The notes: generated by a model not told the origin, from the sequence alone. Shown: positions 1 to 12,629, counted from the stretch's first letter. The stretch: DNA of 64,000 nt from Datura wrightii (GCA_035772735.1 JASDFA010000018.1:145705501-145769500); one strand, 5' to 3'. Program-made: numbers and translations.

Positions 1-117
1 GATTCGTCGATCTAGAAGCGCAAATTGCAGTTTCAAGATGAGTGCAAATAGAAGGATGGGGCTTGGATAAATAGACCGGTGGACCCATCAGCGAAACGCC
101 AATGCAAAATCGTGGAC

Positions 118-225
118 CACCAGTGGGTTGCCAATGTGAGACAGAGCACCTGAAGCTTTGGCGCCTAAGTAGCGGGTCACCGGCGGATCGCCGATCCAAT
201 TCGTGAATCACCAGTGGGTTGCCAA
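118..225. repeat. Short GC-rich direct repeats
   Basis: The 17-mer CACCAGTGGGTTGCCAA occurs at 118-134 and again at 209-225, period 91 bp. Related short words (GCGAAACGCCAA near 91, GGCGGATCGCCGA near 182) lie beside it. The function is unknown. GC-rich repeat clusters also precede TATA boxes in other elements of this window. Confidence 0.6.
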
Positions 226-603
226 CTGAGAAATAGAGAACTAGGCATAAATACCTTGCAAAGAAAAGGTAAAGTGGCAGAATGCTGGTCTGTTTAGGCA
301 GCCCGCTAATGTAGCGTCGGTCGAGGTGCAAATTTGTCTCAAAATGGAAATTAAGAGTGGACCCACCAAATCCCAAATACCAGCTGAGCCGCCCTATTCT
401 GTAAATTTTTCCCTTAGTTCACCCTTTTCAATATTTTTTCATTCCCTTTTTGTCTTCCCACTACCCAACATTCCCACTTCCTCATATTTCCCTCTTTACC
501 ACCTTTCCACTTTCCCACTTTTATGCCTTCCCACTTCCCACCAACACACCAACATATTAACTCTCCACCTTCCCCTCAACCTATCAATCTTCCACCTTTC
601 ACC

Positions 604-610
604 TATAAAA
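604..610 (+). promoter_or_regulatory. TATA-like box before a CT-rich leader
   Basis: TATAAAA is followed by a CT/CA-rich stretch of about 70 bp with no long ORF. It lies about 850 bp upstream of the env-position ORF. It could be an internal promoter for a subgenomic env-type transcript. This is inference from position and composition only. Confidence 0.3.
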
Positions 611-1448
611 CCCTCTCCCTCCTTTCACTAACACACTCACTACACTCACATTTTCTTTCTCTACTACACACCCCCTGAAGTGCCATTGTTGAGAGTTGTA
701 TAGCTTTTCAAGCTCAAGTGTGTAAGCATTCCGATATTGTGGTAAAAGCCTTCTTGCCCTTGTCATGATTTTCTCAATGGTTCTTAATTCTGTTAGTCTT
801 AATACTTTCCTTTCCTTTCCTATTAAATTTATGAATATGCTCTGTCTGTTGAAAGGAACGGGGAATATGTGTTCTATTTGTGTGAAATTTTTTTAAATGG
901 GTGAAGTCTGAGTAACCCAATCGGAATGAAATGCAACGTTTTTTCCAATGATAGACTGGGTGATGCCATTCTTAAGGGAAAACCATCATGGAATTTTGTT
1001 TAAATGTAGTAGTGTTAATTCTATCATGTTGTGGGTTTTTGTTAATGGGCTTTGTTGATTTATTTAAATTCAATTTGGGGACGATGGGGTCCGGTGTTTC
1101 ACCAGTCGGGTTCGAAAAATTGTCGATGCAACGTCGGTCTAATCTTCAAAATTGATTCAAGACACTGAGTGGATCCCGCGTTACATCGGTGGTTCACAAA
1201 TCAGGACCGGCAACTCACCGCCCAATCGACGGTACACTTTTCAATTGCCTAGTTTTCTATTCTGCATCGACGAGCAAGCGGCGGCCTGCAAATTTCTTCT
1301 GCAATTCGTTGGTGCTTCACTGATGCTGGTGGTTCTTTATATGATGTTTTCTTATCCTTATTTCTCAGTTCACCCTTAGAATAGTTTTTGTTATGCCAGT
1401 TTACTTCTCGAATAACTTTCACTAACATCATCCTTGTAGAAAAACCAT

Positions 1449-2955
1449 GTCTTCATCCAGGAATACAGAAAGGGAAAGGCCCTCGCCTCATCTTCTAGCA
1501 AGGGCAAGGGCAAAGAAAAGGCTGCTCCACCGCGTGCCAACATCAAGGAAGCAATCATCTTTTGCGTCCCAAACATGCAAGAATATTATGTCATCTGTCA
1601 AGGTCGATCCATCATAGTGGAGAAGTGGTTTGATTTTGCGGGATTGAGCGGTGATCTTCCCAACATCACCGCCCAATTCACAGAACGACAATGGCATGCA
1701 TTTGCCAATCCTCTCCCGCCTTACTACCCCATCTTGGTGACATAATTCTATGTCTTATATCAGGCCCGACAAGATAGCATGCAGCACAGGGGCAAGGTCA
1801 ATGAATTTCCATGCCTACCATCAGTGATGTTAAGAAGGTTGGAAGTTGACATTACCCCAGCGCCCATTAACTCCTTGTTTTGGGAAGATGAAATTGAATC
1901 CGGTACAGAGTACATGGCCCGAGTTGCTGATATGAAGGATCAATTTGTTTGGTTATCCCAAATCATTACTGTTGACACTCCTCTTTAGGCCTCCATGGGT
2001 GGAGAAATCTCTTACCATGATTTGAAGTTCGAGGTCAAGTTGTGGCTTGATTTTATTTTTGGTCGTATCATCCCCTCCAAAAACGAGCAAAGGGTTAGCT
2101 TAGAAACTGCTATTCTTATTGCATGCATCATGACTCGACTCCCATTAACTTTAGGGAAATTGTTGCACAACAAATGAAGAGAAAGGCTCGATAGTCTAGC
2201 ACTTAAATGCCCTATGTCGTTCTCATTTCCCAGCTTTTCTCACAAGCTGGAGTGCCTATGTTCCCTGATGAAACCCCTTCCGCTGCTTTAGGTGTGATAG
2301 CCATCAACTAGATGAGAGATGCCAAGGCACTAGCAATGAAAAGAAAAGGACTGCAAGCCTTTGGAGTCAATGAGGGATCCCTTTCCCATGGGTCGAACCA
2401 ATCACCATAGGCCCCAGAGTTGACCATGCCCCAGCTAGAAATGTCAGGCCAAGCTTCATGCGACATGCCTTAGTGTGGAGCATCTCCCCCTCCGTAATCC
2501 TCATAACCAAGTGGTCTCAATAGACTTGTGGAGATGACTAACTCTCATGAGAGCCAACTCCAGAGATTGGCTAAGATCCTCCACGCACTCATTGCCCAAA
2601 TAATCGAAAAGGAGCTCAAGTCTTTATACGAGAATGTCACCACACTGTGCAAGAGGGTGGATGCAGTTGAAGGGGCTGTCACCTCCCTCCAGACTGAGGT
2701 ACAAGAGTGGAAGAACCGGACTTCAATAGAAGTGCTGAATATGAGCGCCCTGATGCTGCAATGGATGCTCCTTCCTCAGTTCAGGGTCCTATTGATGATC
2801 TCTTCGAGGGCCTGGGAGATGATTTTGTTGTGCTAGGTGAGGCCAGTGATGGTGGTGCAGGTGATGCAGAGGCTGATGATGAGGAGACCTGCTCAGGGAG
2901 TTTCTTGTCCCTTTCCCTTTTGCATATATATATTGGGGTCAATATACTCTTTTAA
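1449..2955 (+). pseudogene. Env-position ORF, 'putative plant transposon protein' type, broken
   Basis: One reading frame can be followed from about 1449 to 2177. It holds a basic, Ser/Lys-rich N-terminus (SSSSKGKGKEKAAPP), then FTERQWHAFANP, a YHDLKFEVKLWLDFIFGRIIPS block and a hydrophobic ILIACIMTRLPL block. This order is typical of the plant 'putative transposon protein' domain (Pfam PF20167, from memory) that lies downstream of pol in many Athila-like elements. In-frame stops interrupt it at 1743-1745 (TAA) and 1986-1988 (TAG). After 2177 the frame shifts. The segment 2528-2836 encodes a heptad-like stretch (VTTLCKRVDAVEGAVTSLQ) suggesting a coiled coil, and 2707-2955 an Asp/Glu-rich tail. 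The element D homologue at 24846-26070 also ends in an acidic tail. The function of this protein class is unknown. There is a ribosome start candidate at 1447, but in another frame. Confidence 0.7.
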
Positions 2956-4902
2956 GTGCGGGAGGGATGAGCCCAGTTGATGATGGGTTAATGGATGGAT
3001 GTTTTCTTTGGATGTTTTCTTTTTTGTTTTGAAATTTATTGAGTAGAGCCCTTGTAGGGCTGTTGTTTTTTATGATTGATGATTGCCCTTGTCAGGCGTG
3101 TTTTCTTTTGAAAAAAAATGAATGAATGACTTGATTTAGTCTTGATGGTTGATGGTTAGTGATTAAATGGGCTCTTTGATTTGAATTGCGAAATTTTTCA
3201 TGAAATGACCCAAAGTCTTGTTTCGTTTTAGCCTTTGTAAATAGTAGTGTAGTAATCAAAACTCTGGGGGTTTTCGTTAGACCACGGTTCTTTTCTGAGT
3301 AGCATTCTTTTGTTTCTTTTTTTTTTCTTTATCGAACTAGATTGACATTTTTTGATGATAGATTGAGTGGTGACATTCTTAAGGGAAAATTCCACATTGT
3401 TTTGAGTCTCTTATGAATTGTTTTGAAGTTGTTTTGAGAGGCACCACCAAAAAAATTATTGAAATGGAATTTTAAATTGAGGGCATGAAAATAAAGATAA
3501 TGAACAAATATCGACACAATAGCATAGAATTCTTTGTCATACGTTGTAAATTCTTTGCTTGACTTATGATGTTTTCCTGCTTTGCTGTCCTAACTTGAAA
3601 TCTTGTGTTGAGAATGACTCTTGTGGACCCATTCAGGGTAATGCCTGATGTAATGAGAAACTTTTGATGAATCTCATGCATGACTTCTTGTCTAGAACTT
3701 TTCCTAAATATGATTCAACGTAAAATCCTAGATGTAGTTGCACTGAGAATATGATTTTAGGCTTTCCTTTGTCTAGCCACTTCACCTATATACCCTCCTT
3801 GAGCATTGATCGTTGTCAGCCAATGCTGAGCCTTAGACCCTTTCTTTGGAAACCACACTACAATCCTTAAGATCATTCTTAATACCTCTATTTGGCACTC
3901 ATTCTCCCTAAATGCTGGTGACAAGATAGCGATTAAATGAGGCTTTAAGCCTAAGAAAAAGGGAGTGATAAAAAAATGAGAAATGAGGCAAAAGCCTAAG
4001 TTTGGGGTTGTGCAAAAAGGGGAAAATAAGAATTTCAGTTTGAGGTAGCACCACATTGTGTCAAAATGCACAAAAGAATAAACCAAAAAGAGAAAAAATA
4101 ATTTTTGTGAACCGGTGCTTTCTCTTTAGGTGATAAGGCTAGTTGTGAAAGCCAAGGGGGTTATAAGGAGGGTTGTTAAAGAAATAAAAGTCAGAAACAA
4201 TGAAAGAAGTGAAACAAAGTGAAGTAAGTGGAAGGAGTTGATGTGAGGTATATTTAAAAAAAGCATTAGGGAGGATCAAGACACTACAACCAAATTTTCA
4301 TCCTACCCTTAACCCAAGCCTACATCATAACTCGCAAGCCCTAAATGATTCTAAGTGCAGCTACTCTACATTAATGGCAGATTACATGAAGGGCAAGCCT
4401 ATGGGTCAAGTGTGTGCATGAAGATTTCTTTTGGGAGAGTGAGTGTGAGTGTCTCTTCCAAACTATCCCTTGTGTGCATTCAAATGATCACATGAAAGAA
4501 GAATAGAAATTCTTATTATAGTGAGTAACATCATTCCTTTTTAAGGACACAAGGGCATTCAGAATTAATGTGTGAAAAGGGCATGAGGAGTGTAAACTCT
4601 AAGGAAAGCTTTGAATGTGCACTGATTATAACTTGAGATGATATGTGTATTTCATGGTTGAGAAATGCCCTTGTTTTACTAAATAAATCCTTTCATGAAC
4701 ATTGTTGGTGGAAAGTGGTAGCCTACTTGAAACATCTTCATTGTTTTGGACTTTTTGGGCATTTACTTCTCTCTTCAGTGAGATTGGTGAGCACATTTTT
4801 GGGTTGTCATAGTTCAGGTGATTGATGATGTTTAATTTTGTGTAGAAGTGGCATATTTTTTAATAAATGAGGATTGCGTTACTTGAGGACAAGCAATGGT
4901 TC
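2956..4902 (+). other. Long 3' untranslated region of element A
   Basis: No convincing ORF was found. Parts of this stretch (for example 3700-4400) match, in reverse complement, the UTR of element B at 6600-7940 and 15976-16500, so it is element sequence rather than host DNA. Long non-coding 3' regions are usual in Athila elements. Confidence 0.7.
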
Positions 4903-4915
4903 ATGTTTGGGGGTT
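4903..4915 (+). other. Polypurine tract of element A
   Basis: The G-rich run ATGTTTGGGGGTT sits directly before the LTR start TGATGAG at 4916. It follows the text GAGGACAAGCAATGGTTC, which is also found, in reverse complement, beside element B's LTR at 6599-6617. Confidence 0.75.
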
Positions 4916-5066
4916 TGATGAGTTGGTAATTTACCAACTCATTAGGCTCTTAAGCTTGAGTTTTTTCTTAGTTTTTGAGTTGATTATATGGATTTTATGC
5001 CATTTTTAATTTTGTTGTGTGCATATGTCTTAATATGTAGAAAAGAGCAAAAATAGAGAAAAATAG
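4916..5066 (+). repeat. 3' LTR of element A, truncated
   Basis: Begins TGATGAGTTGG and is collinear with the reverse complement of element B's LTR end (18300-18456), including TGGATTTTATGCC. It breaks off near 5066, where element B's LTR begins in the opposite direction. Confidence 0.7.
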
Positions 5067-6586
5067 ACTCTTCTTTTACAGCGTAAACGAACGTTGTATC
5101 AAATCAAATATCCCGATGGATGTTGGGGTCGAATCCCACAGAGAATTGAGTCGATAATTCAAGAGTTATAAACTAACTCAAACTAGAGCACATCATTGTT
5201 CAACATTTGAAAAATAAAATTTGGGGGAAACTTCAAGGAAAATAATTGTCTAGTTTTAAACTAAGACTAACTGGGGGAACTCCAATTGTTGCATTCTCAA
5301 GTGAATTAGCTAGGGGTGTGCTTTGCATGGTTAAACAAATAGCATGGGCTACTTCATTGCCTTTAAATTCAAGTTCAACTTAGATAGCTGTGGATAAATC
5401 ACATTCTCTTGTTTTTTAACCATAAAAATGCTTATGCCTTGGGTTTTCTCAAACTCCAAGGCCAAATTCAAGTTATCAACCACAAATCTTGAGGAAGGAC
5501 TAGCTATTTCTAGCCTTGACCTTTAATGGATTGAAGATGTGGGTATTGACTATCTCTATCTCAATCCCACACACCAACACTCTAATTCTCAACATTATCT
5601 TCTCACCCAATTCTCACATTTCTCTCTCAAGCAAAAGCAAAAAAAGTAAAACAAAATTCATGTTTGCAACCATCAATTTTACAATTTAAACTTGGGAAAA
5701 GACAATAGATCTAAGTTACAATGAGAATTTAAAATCAACTCATCAATACCCATTCATACATTCAAACCTACCATGCATACACCCCTAACTAGCAATTTAG
5801 ATTTAAATATTTAGAGAGAGAAAAGATACCCAAATAACTTTCTCAACATTCACAATATGGGTTCATCCAATTGCTTCAGAAGGTTTGCAACAATGGTGGA
5901 ATTCCCCCATAAGTAGGATTCCTCAAAAAGAAGAACTTTCTATTCTATGTTGAGAGAAATCTACAATTTCTATTGTTCTATGAATGAAAAGATGATGATT
6001 TTTCAATAGAGTGCAATGGAGGTTATATATATCTATAATTTTGTGTGCAACAACCTTCCAAAAGTTCCCTTGGAGTTTTCTAGGAGCTTTGGGAACCATT
6101 CTGGACATTTTTGCCCTACCATCAGCGAAATTGGGTTACTTGCCCTTCGAACTACGAATAGCCGGTGTCAAACCGGTGCCAACCTGCGAACAGGCAGTAC
6201 TAACCTATGAATAGCCGATGCCATCCTATAAACCATAGGCGAATAGCCGGTGCCAACCCGTGAAGAGCCCGTTGGTTAGTCGTTCAAGGCTCTAACTTTG
6301 GAGTTTCGCCCTTTCGGATCCACGTTTAGCTGATTCAAATCATGTCCTTACACCTCTTCTTGAGCTCAAATCTTCCATTATCTTTGGATCCTCTCCTTCA
6401 TATGCTAACTCATCAAATTCCATCTCAAACTTCATGTGTTTTTCTCGATTTCATGCTTTCTCCACTCACGTGAAGTACCTACAAAGAATCAAAGAGAAAG
6501 AGCATAAAATCCACATAAATGACTCGAAAACTAGGCAAAAACTCATGCTTAGGTGTTCAATGAGTTGGTAAATTTTTAAATCATCA
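5067..6586 (-). repeat. LTR of element B, left copy (3' LTR)
   Basis: Matches 16923-18456 along its length, for example CCCGATGGATGT, the CACACACCAACACTC region and the TGAGTTGGTAAATTTT end. It ends in TCATCA at 6586, the reverse complement of the TGATGA start. The matching text TGATAACGTCC at the other end is missing here. A minus-strand TATA (TATATATAACC, near 6025) follows a GC-rich repeat cluster. Confidence 0.85.
6140..6300 (-). repeat. GC-rich short-repeat cluster in LTR of element B
   Basis: Several imperfect copies of the words GAATAGCCGGTG, CCGGTGCCAACC and TGCGAACAG lie in an otherwise AT-rich LTR. The other LTR has the same cluster at about 18035-18150. On the minus strand it lies upstream of the LTR TATA. 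Confidence 0.6.
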
Positions 6587-6598
6587 AACCCCAAACTT
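6587..6598 (-). other. Polypurine tract of element B
   Basis: On the minus strand it reads AAGTTTGGGGTT directly before the LTR start TGATGA. Confidence 0.75.
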
Positions 6599-7952
6599 GA
6601 ACCATTGCTTGTCCTCAAGTAATGTTATTCTTTATAGTGAGCAAATGAACTACATGCTATGTATATGAGTTTTGCATCAAGGTCTAATCAAGACGTTCTT
6701 TCATAAGAGGACATTGCTAAAGCTTAGAGCACTACGGTAGTTGTACACAAAATCATCAAGCCTCAAGACAACCCAACATTATACACCAACTCAAGAAAAA
6801 GAAAAGACTCAAACCAGCACAAGCTTCAATAGGTGACCACAATCATTAAACATATCTTGCATGCATTCCTTCCATTCAAACAACGGACGTAGTTCATCAA
6901 AACAAGTTCAAAGAGCATCTCAAGTCATTGAAAATTCACATTCAAAGCTTGCCTTAAATTTCGCCACAAGCTTGCCTCAATCATACCTCTCTTTTAAAAA
7001 TAATTTTAAGCATGTACCCTAAGGAAGTGATGCCGCTCACAAGAAGAGAAAATTCCAAATATTTCTTTTAGCATTTCACACATAGGGATTATAAGATAAG
7101 ACAAAGGTGCTCACTCTCACAAAGAAATTCAAGTGCATACAAATTGACTCATAGGTTGCCTTTCATGTATATCGCCACTAATGTAGCGTTGCTACACTCA
7201 AAATCAATTAGAACTTGCGGGTCATAATAAAGGCTAGGGGTAAGGGTAGGACAAATATTTAGCTCTAGTGACTAAAGCCTCCCTAATGCTTTTACAAACG
7301 CTTGTAACATCTCATCATCTTATTGAGATTACTCCACCTTATTTCTCCTTGTTCATTATCTTTATCTTTTGTGTAACACAATCCACCCTTATAACACCTA
7401 TGAAATTCACATTTAGCCTTATATATGCGAGAGATAGCACCTTTTTACTATTCTTTCTCTTTTAAAGATTTGAGGTCTTTCAACCCATCAATTTATTTAT
7501 TTCATCACAATTTTGGTTCTACCTCACATTGAAGCCCTCATTTTTTCCCCTACTCTTGCAAACCCCCAAACCTAGGCTTTTGCCTCACTTCACATTCATT
7601 TCCTTATCGCTCCCCATTTCATGGGCTTCAAGCTCGATTTTTCATTATTTCATCACTAGCAATTAGGGAGGATGGATGCCAAAGAGAAAGATTAAAAATG
7701 GTCTTTAGGCTTGTAATGTATTTTCAAAGAAAGGGTCCAAGGCTCAAATGTTGGCTATCAACAGTTAATGAGCAAGGTGGTCATTTTGGGTGAAGTGACT
7801 TAACAAAAGAGAGCCTAAGATCATGTTCTAAGTGCAGCCCCATCTATCATTTCACCTTGAATCACACTTAGAGCAAGTTTTAGACAATCATGCATACACA
7901 AGAATTAAACCGAAAAACTCACCACACAAGGCACCACAATCCAAGGAGTTCA
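6599..7952 (-). other. UTR of element B, left part
   Basis: Non-coding. The reverse complement matches the 3' UTR of element A around 3700-4900, for example the GAGGACAAGCAATGGTTCA text. It ends at the GTTCA target duplication (7948-7952) of the solo LTR. Confidence 0.7.
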
Positions 7953-8990
7953 TTATGTGATGCCCCGCAAGTGTACGGGTCGTACAAGTAATATAGTGGC
8001 TCTTTATAAGAATCGGAATGTCGAACCCACAGTGACTGGACGAATTTACCTAATTATCAGGTTCAAGTGTGATATTAAATACCACAAATGTTGATTATAG
8101 AAGTTTTCGAGGAAGTTTAATAAAGTCTAATTGTGGTCAACGAATTATTCTGAATTCACTCAAGGAGCAACATAGAGTTAAAGCCGGATAATCATTCGCT
8201 AATACGAATTGCAATGGTTTAAGTATGAAACTATCAATTGTCATCTCACATAATTAGAATTGCATGTTCATGGCCTTCCGAACCTCTAAACATGACAAAC
8301 TAGCCTCACTACTACATTGTGAGCGAGGATGCTAATTCTAGTTCGTGGGCAATTAATTACGTGGATGTGGTTTACATGGATATGATTAGGGACTCTCGTA
8401 CACATAATCATTCAACTCAACTTAGCTACACAACTACTTCTTCAAGTGGTGAGGTGATAATTCTAAGTTGGTGCCTAGCACATCCCATTTTATCAACCAA
8501 GCAAGGTGTTAGCTATATTTCTATCCTAACACAAATTATATCGTGAGATACAACCATGCTCCCTACATTCTCATGTTCTGGCCTAGGTAAATGTCTTCTC
8601 AAGCATATGCCTAAGTTAACGTGTATGTTTTCATGGTGATCAATCATAAAAACAACCATAATTCAGAATGCAAGACAAAACAACAATCAATAACTTAATT
8701 CCAACACAATTTCATAAAAACACAATCATAACTCATGGCTTCAACCCTAGAGGAAGGGTTCTAGCCATTCATGTTCGTAAAATTACAAGGAAATGTTGTT
8801 AAAATAACCTACTTACAAGAATTGGTAGAACAGAATAGGAATTTGACAAACCCTAGGTGAGTTCTCCCACTTCTCCCTTCACTCCTAGGTGGTTTTCCAG
8901 AATAAAATCGTGACAAAATGATTTTAGGAGCTAATGGACCAATTTATAGTAAATGAGAATTTTGCAAAATTAAGCCTATCGTGGAATGGT

Positions 8991-11573
8991 TGTCACACCC
9001 CGCCTTGGGGGGTATGACTGGCACCTGGTGCCCTACTAGGACCTGAACTACTGGACTGCTAAGCCTAGGAACATCTGGTGCCTGGCTGGCTCTAACTCAC
9101 ATTTCTGGAAACAAAGGGCTATATAACGGTTGTAAACACAGCCCCCGGCCCATTGGCCTATAGCCTCCTGTACCTGTACTAACAGCTGACCAGAAACATG
9201 TCAATATAGGGAAACCTATGCGGGCCGACAAGGCCACCATGCTGTCTAGTTATCTGTAACTTAATCATAGAATATTAGAAAGCTACGTGACCGACAAGGT
9301 CACCACTACTGGCAAACTATGGCCCCACACGGCCATCAGAACAGAAAGAAAGAGTACTAACAGCTATACAACTGCACGGCCTCACACGACCGGCTCATCT
9401 GACCACAGGGAGATATATACAGATTGCAAGCCTCTAGGAATAACAATAGAATGATCGGGACAGGGCCCCGACCTACCCGTACTATATAACAAAAAGGAAC
9501 TGAAATACACCTCTGATATTCAGTCTCCGGATGACAGGAGCTGAATACTCGATCGCTGACAGGAATTACGTAGTATCGCCTGCTCGTCTATGAGTACCTG
9601 CAGGCAAGTAATGCAGCGCCCCACCGGGCGTCAGTACCACTGGTACTGAGTATGTAAAGCAATAACTGAAAGCAAAATCTGAAAACAACAATGTAACTGA
9701 TGAAACTGAAGTAAGAAGAATTAGATTAACTGCCTGATACTGTAAGTCATACCTTTTCTCATTTATACTGGAAGGAAATAGGGGTCGCACCTGGAGACTT
9801 ATCACTCAACTATTGGTCTACTCGTGTCTAACGTGACATGACATACATAACATAACATAGTATAACACACACAAACCTTACCCGGCCCCCATAAGCCGGG
9901 AGGTACAATCAGCACAGAATCTATAACCCTACCCTGGTCATCCCATCTCCTATAACCCTGTAAGCATCCTGCTGGTCCCCTGGGTATGCACTTGGGCTCG
10001 CTGAGCCCCTGACTATAACTGTACCTGAGTCTGGAGGACTCCTGAATCAACACCCCGGGCGTATCCGCTCGACGGGGGTGTATAAGGGCCGACCAAGGCA
10101 CAATATGGGGAAAACTGGCATCCCATCTTCGTCCCCTGGGGGACGGTATGCCACTCCGTAGAGCGACGTATCCTCGTCCTCTGGAAGACGAGTCGATACA
10201 GCTATTAACCCTGGGGCGGTCATGGATGCTAGGTAGTCCAACCCCAAACAACACAACGGTCTCAACTAGTAATACTATCTGCGTATCTCACATGCTGAGG
10301 CTAATATGGGTAAAGTATCGTATATATTACATGCTGAACTAATGATAGTAATCTGTACGTATTTAATACGTGTTGAGGCTGGTAAATATATATAGATATG
10401 AATATAGTCTCCTGCCAGGCTGTACTGGGGCAAATGCTATACAAGATAGTGTTTCTGCTGAAAACTATGTTGTTTACTGAGTTTCTATATTAACATGATT
10501 TCCTATTCCTAACATGCTTTCTAAACTTCATTTTAGCCTGCTATTCTATTTCTGAACCGTCTTACGGATGTTGCATTGCTTTACAGGGTTTCAACTGAAT
10601 ACAATAATACCTTAACATTTCGTATTACATCACATACTGAGCATGCTGGGCAGTTTCTAACACTTATATTAAAATCTATGTCACACTAGTAAGTTTCACG
10701 CAAGTTACAACTGGATGCTTCCAACATCGTACCAACATTCGCAATAAACGTAACACTTGGCTTCTGAACATTCTACTAGCCATTAAATTACTACACTGTA
10801 CCGATATTACTTAACTTGCCGAGGGAACTAGCTTTACATACCTTATCCTCGAACTATCCGTCTGTCGGACGAGGCTCGGCCGGTACTTCAACTATTTCTT
10901 CTCAACTGCATTCATAAATATGTCAATTAATACTAAATACAGCTTTATTGTAAAGAGCAACGTCACTTTTGATATAGTTTATAGCCTAAACTTAGGCTTA
11001 TCGAAAGACGGTCGAAAACTCGCTATTTTTCAGCGGTCCAGAAGGAGATATATTCACTTCACAGCTAGAAACACATAGACACTAATTTAGAGCAATTCCA
11101 CTTACCTTAGCTCGGTGGCTCGACGATTCGTCGGCCGTATTTTACGAAACTGAATCCGTAGGAATGCTCTCTGCTGCTAACTACCTCCGTATCTGGAGTT
11201 AATTTGAGTTTGGGCAACATTTAGAAGCGTAATCGGACGAAAATTATATAATTTCTTCGTTCCTCTTTCTCCCTCTGCGTTTTCCCTCTGTTCTCTGGAA
11301 ATTTTAAATGTTTTTATCATTTAAAACCGAAGTGGGGCTTTATATACTTGGGCCTGGACAAGGCCAACGTGTCACGGAGCCAACGCGGAGGCCTCTCCTC
11401 CGTGACACGCTGCCATCGCGGAGGGGCTCTGCCTCGGCTCCTTCCGCGATGGTTCGACAGGTTTCTCGTTCGATCTTTTCCCGGGCTTTTCTCCAGAACG
11501 TATGGCCATCAAATACGCTTAACCAATGTGCGAATAGGTTGTCTAGGTGCCGGTAATTCTACGGGGTATAACA
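8991..11573 (-). repeat. LTR of Tekay element B2 (3' LTR)
   Basis: Near-identical to 12820-15400. Contains the dyad at 11368-11409, a minus-strand TATA (near 11340) and short hairpins such as 10173-10192. Reverse complement is similar to the LTR at 55755-58328, so both are one subfamily. Confidence 0.95.
11368..11409 (-). promoter_or_regulatory. 42-bp dyad module, Tekay LTR
   Basis: Arms CGTGTCACGGAG (11368-11379) and CTCCGTGACACG (11398-11409), perfect complements, 18-bp spacer containing CGCGGAG. On the minus strand it lies just upstream of the LTR TATA. Confidence 0.8.
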
Positions 11574-11585
11574 TTCTCCCCCCTT
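11574..11585 (-). other. Polypurine tract of element B2
   Basis: The minus strand reads AAGGGGGGGAGAA, directly before the 3' LTR start. The same tract precedes the 3' LTR at 63171. Confidence 0.85.
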
Positions 11586-11838
11586 AAGAACATTCGTCCT
11601 CGAATGTACATTGTTATCTAGAGGACTACTTACTTACTTTCTAGAAATATTTCGGCAGAGTTTCCTCTGTAATATGGACTATAGCAAAAACCTGAAATGC
11701 AGAAAAGTCCAACACAGGCACTGCACATAATATTCTAGGATCCACTGGATAACTAGATATAAATCTTTCTTTATCATTTACAGACATACAACCATAAGGT
11801 ACTGCATAAGTAATAATACGGACATACCTGTCGCCTGA

Positions 11839-12626
11839 CTAAGCCTGAAATAGGTGAGGGTATCTGGTTTTCATATCTTCTTCAGCTTCCCACGTCATTT
11901 CTTCCCGGTTCCTGTTACGCCACAATACTTTTACAGATGCAACATCTTTAGTCCTCAGCCTGCGAATCTGTCTGTCTAAGATAGCTACGGGAACCTCTTC
12001 ATATGCTAACTCTTCTGTGACCTGGACATCTTGAACTGGAACTACTGTAGAAGGGTCCCCTACGAACTTCCTTAACATAGAGACATGGAAGACTGGGTGA
12101 ACAGATGCTAACTCTGGAGGCAAGTTCAATTCGTATGCAACTCGGCCTATTCTTCGCCGAATCTGATATGGCCCAATGAATCTCGGGCTAAGCTTACCTT
12201 TCTTGACAAACCTCATCACCCCTTTCATTGGAGACACCTTTAGATATACCCAGTTATTTACCGTAAATTTTAGATTTATGCGCCGCATATCTGCATAAGA
12301 TTTCTGGCGGCTTGAGCGGTCAGTAAACGTTCTCGGATAAGCTTTATCTTTTCCTCTAACTGCCGAACAATGTCTGGGCCAACCAATGCTGATTCTCCTA
12401 TTTCAAACCAGCCCACCGGCGATCTACATTTTCGCCTGTATAATGCCTTGAAAGGCGCCATCTGGATGGCTGAATGATAATTGTTATTATAAGCAAATTC
12501 AATTAACGAAAGATGCTCATCCCAGCTACCCCCAAAATCCAGCACACACGCTCGTAGCATATCCTCGAGCGTCTGAATTGTACGTTCAGCCTGCCCATCT
12601 ATTTGAGGATGGAATGCTGTGCTCAA
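11839..12626 (-). pseudogene. Integrase C-terminal part with chromodomain, truncated
   Basis: The first segment (12276-12626) starts at STAFHPQIDGQAERTIQ, which holds the last acidic residue of the D,D35E integrase core, and goes on through FAYNNNYHSAIQMAPF. The second segment (11839-12288) carries GPYQIRRRIGRVAYELNLPP, HPVFHVSMLRKFVGD and a C-terminal chromodomain-like block (VKVLWRNRNREEMTWEAEED). A 1-2 base loss near 12312 shifts the frame between them compared with the intact copy at 33382-34719. The first two catalytic Asp residues and the zinc-binding region are deleted. It cannot encode an active integrase. Confidence 0.9.
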
Positions 12627-12629
12627 GTT

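Larger units (their letters stand above)
1..5066 (+). mobile_element. Athila-type Ty3 retrotransposon, 3' portion (element A)
   Basis: Only the 3' part lies in the window. In order it shows a CT-rich leader, a broken env-position ORF, a long 3' UTR, a polypurine tract at 4903-4915 and the start of the 3' LTR. Gag and pol must lie left of the window if they exist. The LTR start (TGATGAGTTGG) and the UTR text match, in reverse complement, the ends and UTR of element B at 5067-18456, so both belong to one family. The LTR stops after about 150 bp, where element B begins. The Athila assignment rests on that family relation (element B has an Athila-like PBS) and on the env-position ORF. Confidence 0.75.

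Noticed and set aside
326..631. 101-residue plus-strand ORF rich in Pro/Ser/Phe
   Set aside because: Product of a CT-rich leader; no domain and no start context.
9802..10254. 150-residue ORF in a Tekay LTR, repeated at 13629-14081 and partly at 57073-57378
   Set aside because: The first two are LTR duplicates. In the third copy the frame shifts and returns, so the protein is not conserved. The region is rich in hairpins, which better explains its conservation.
11368..11409. Dyad read as a transcription terminator or CRISPR repeat
   Set aside because: No T-run follows, spacers are near-constant rather than unique, and copies lie in separate LTRs of a plant genome.
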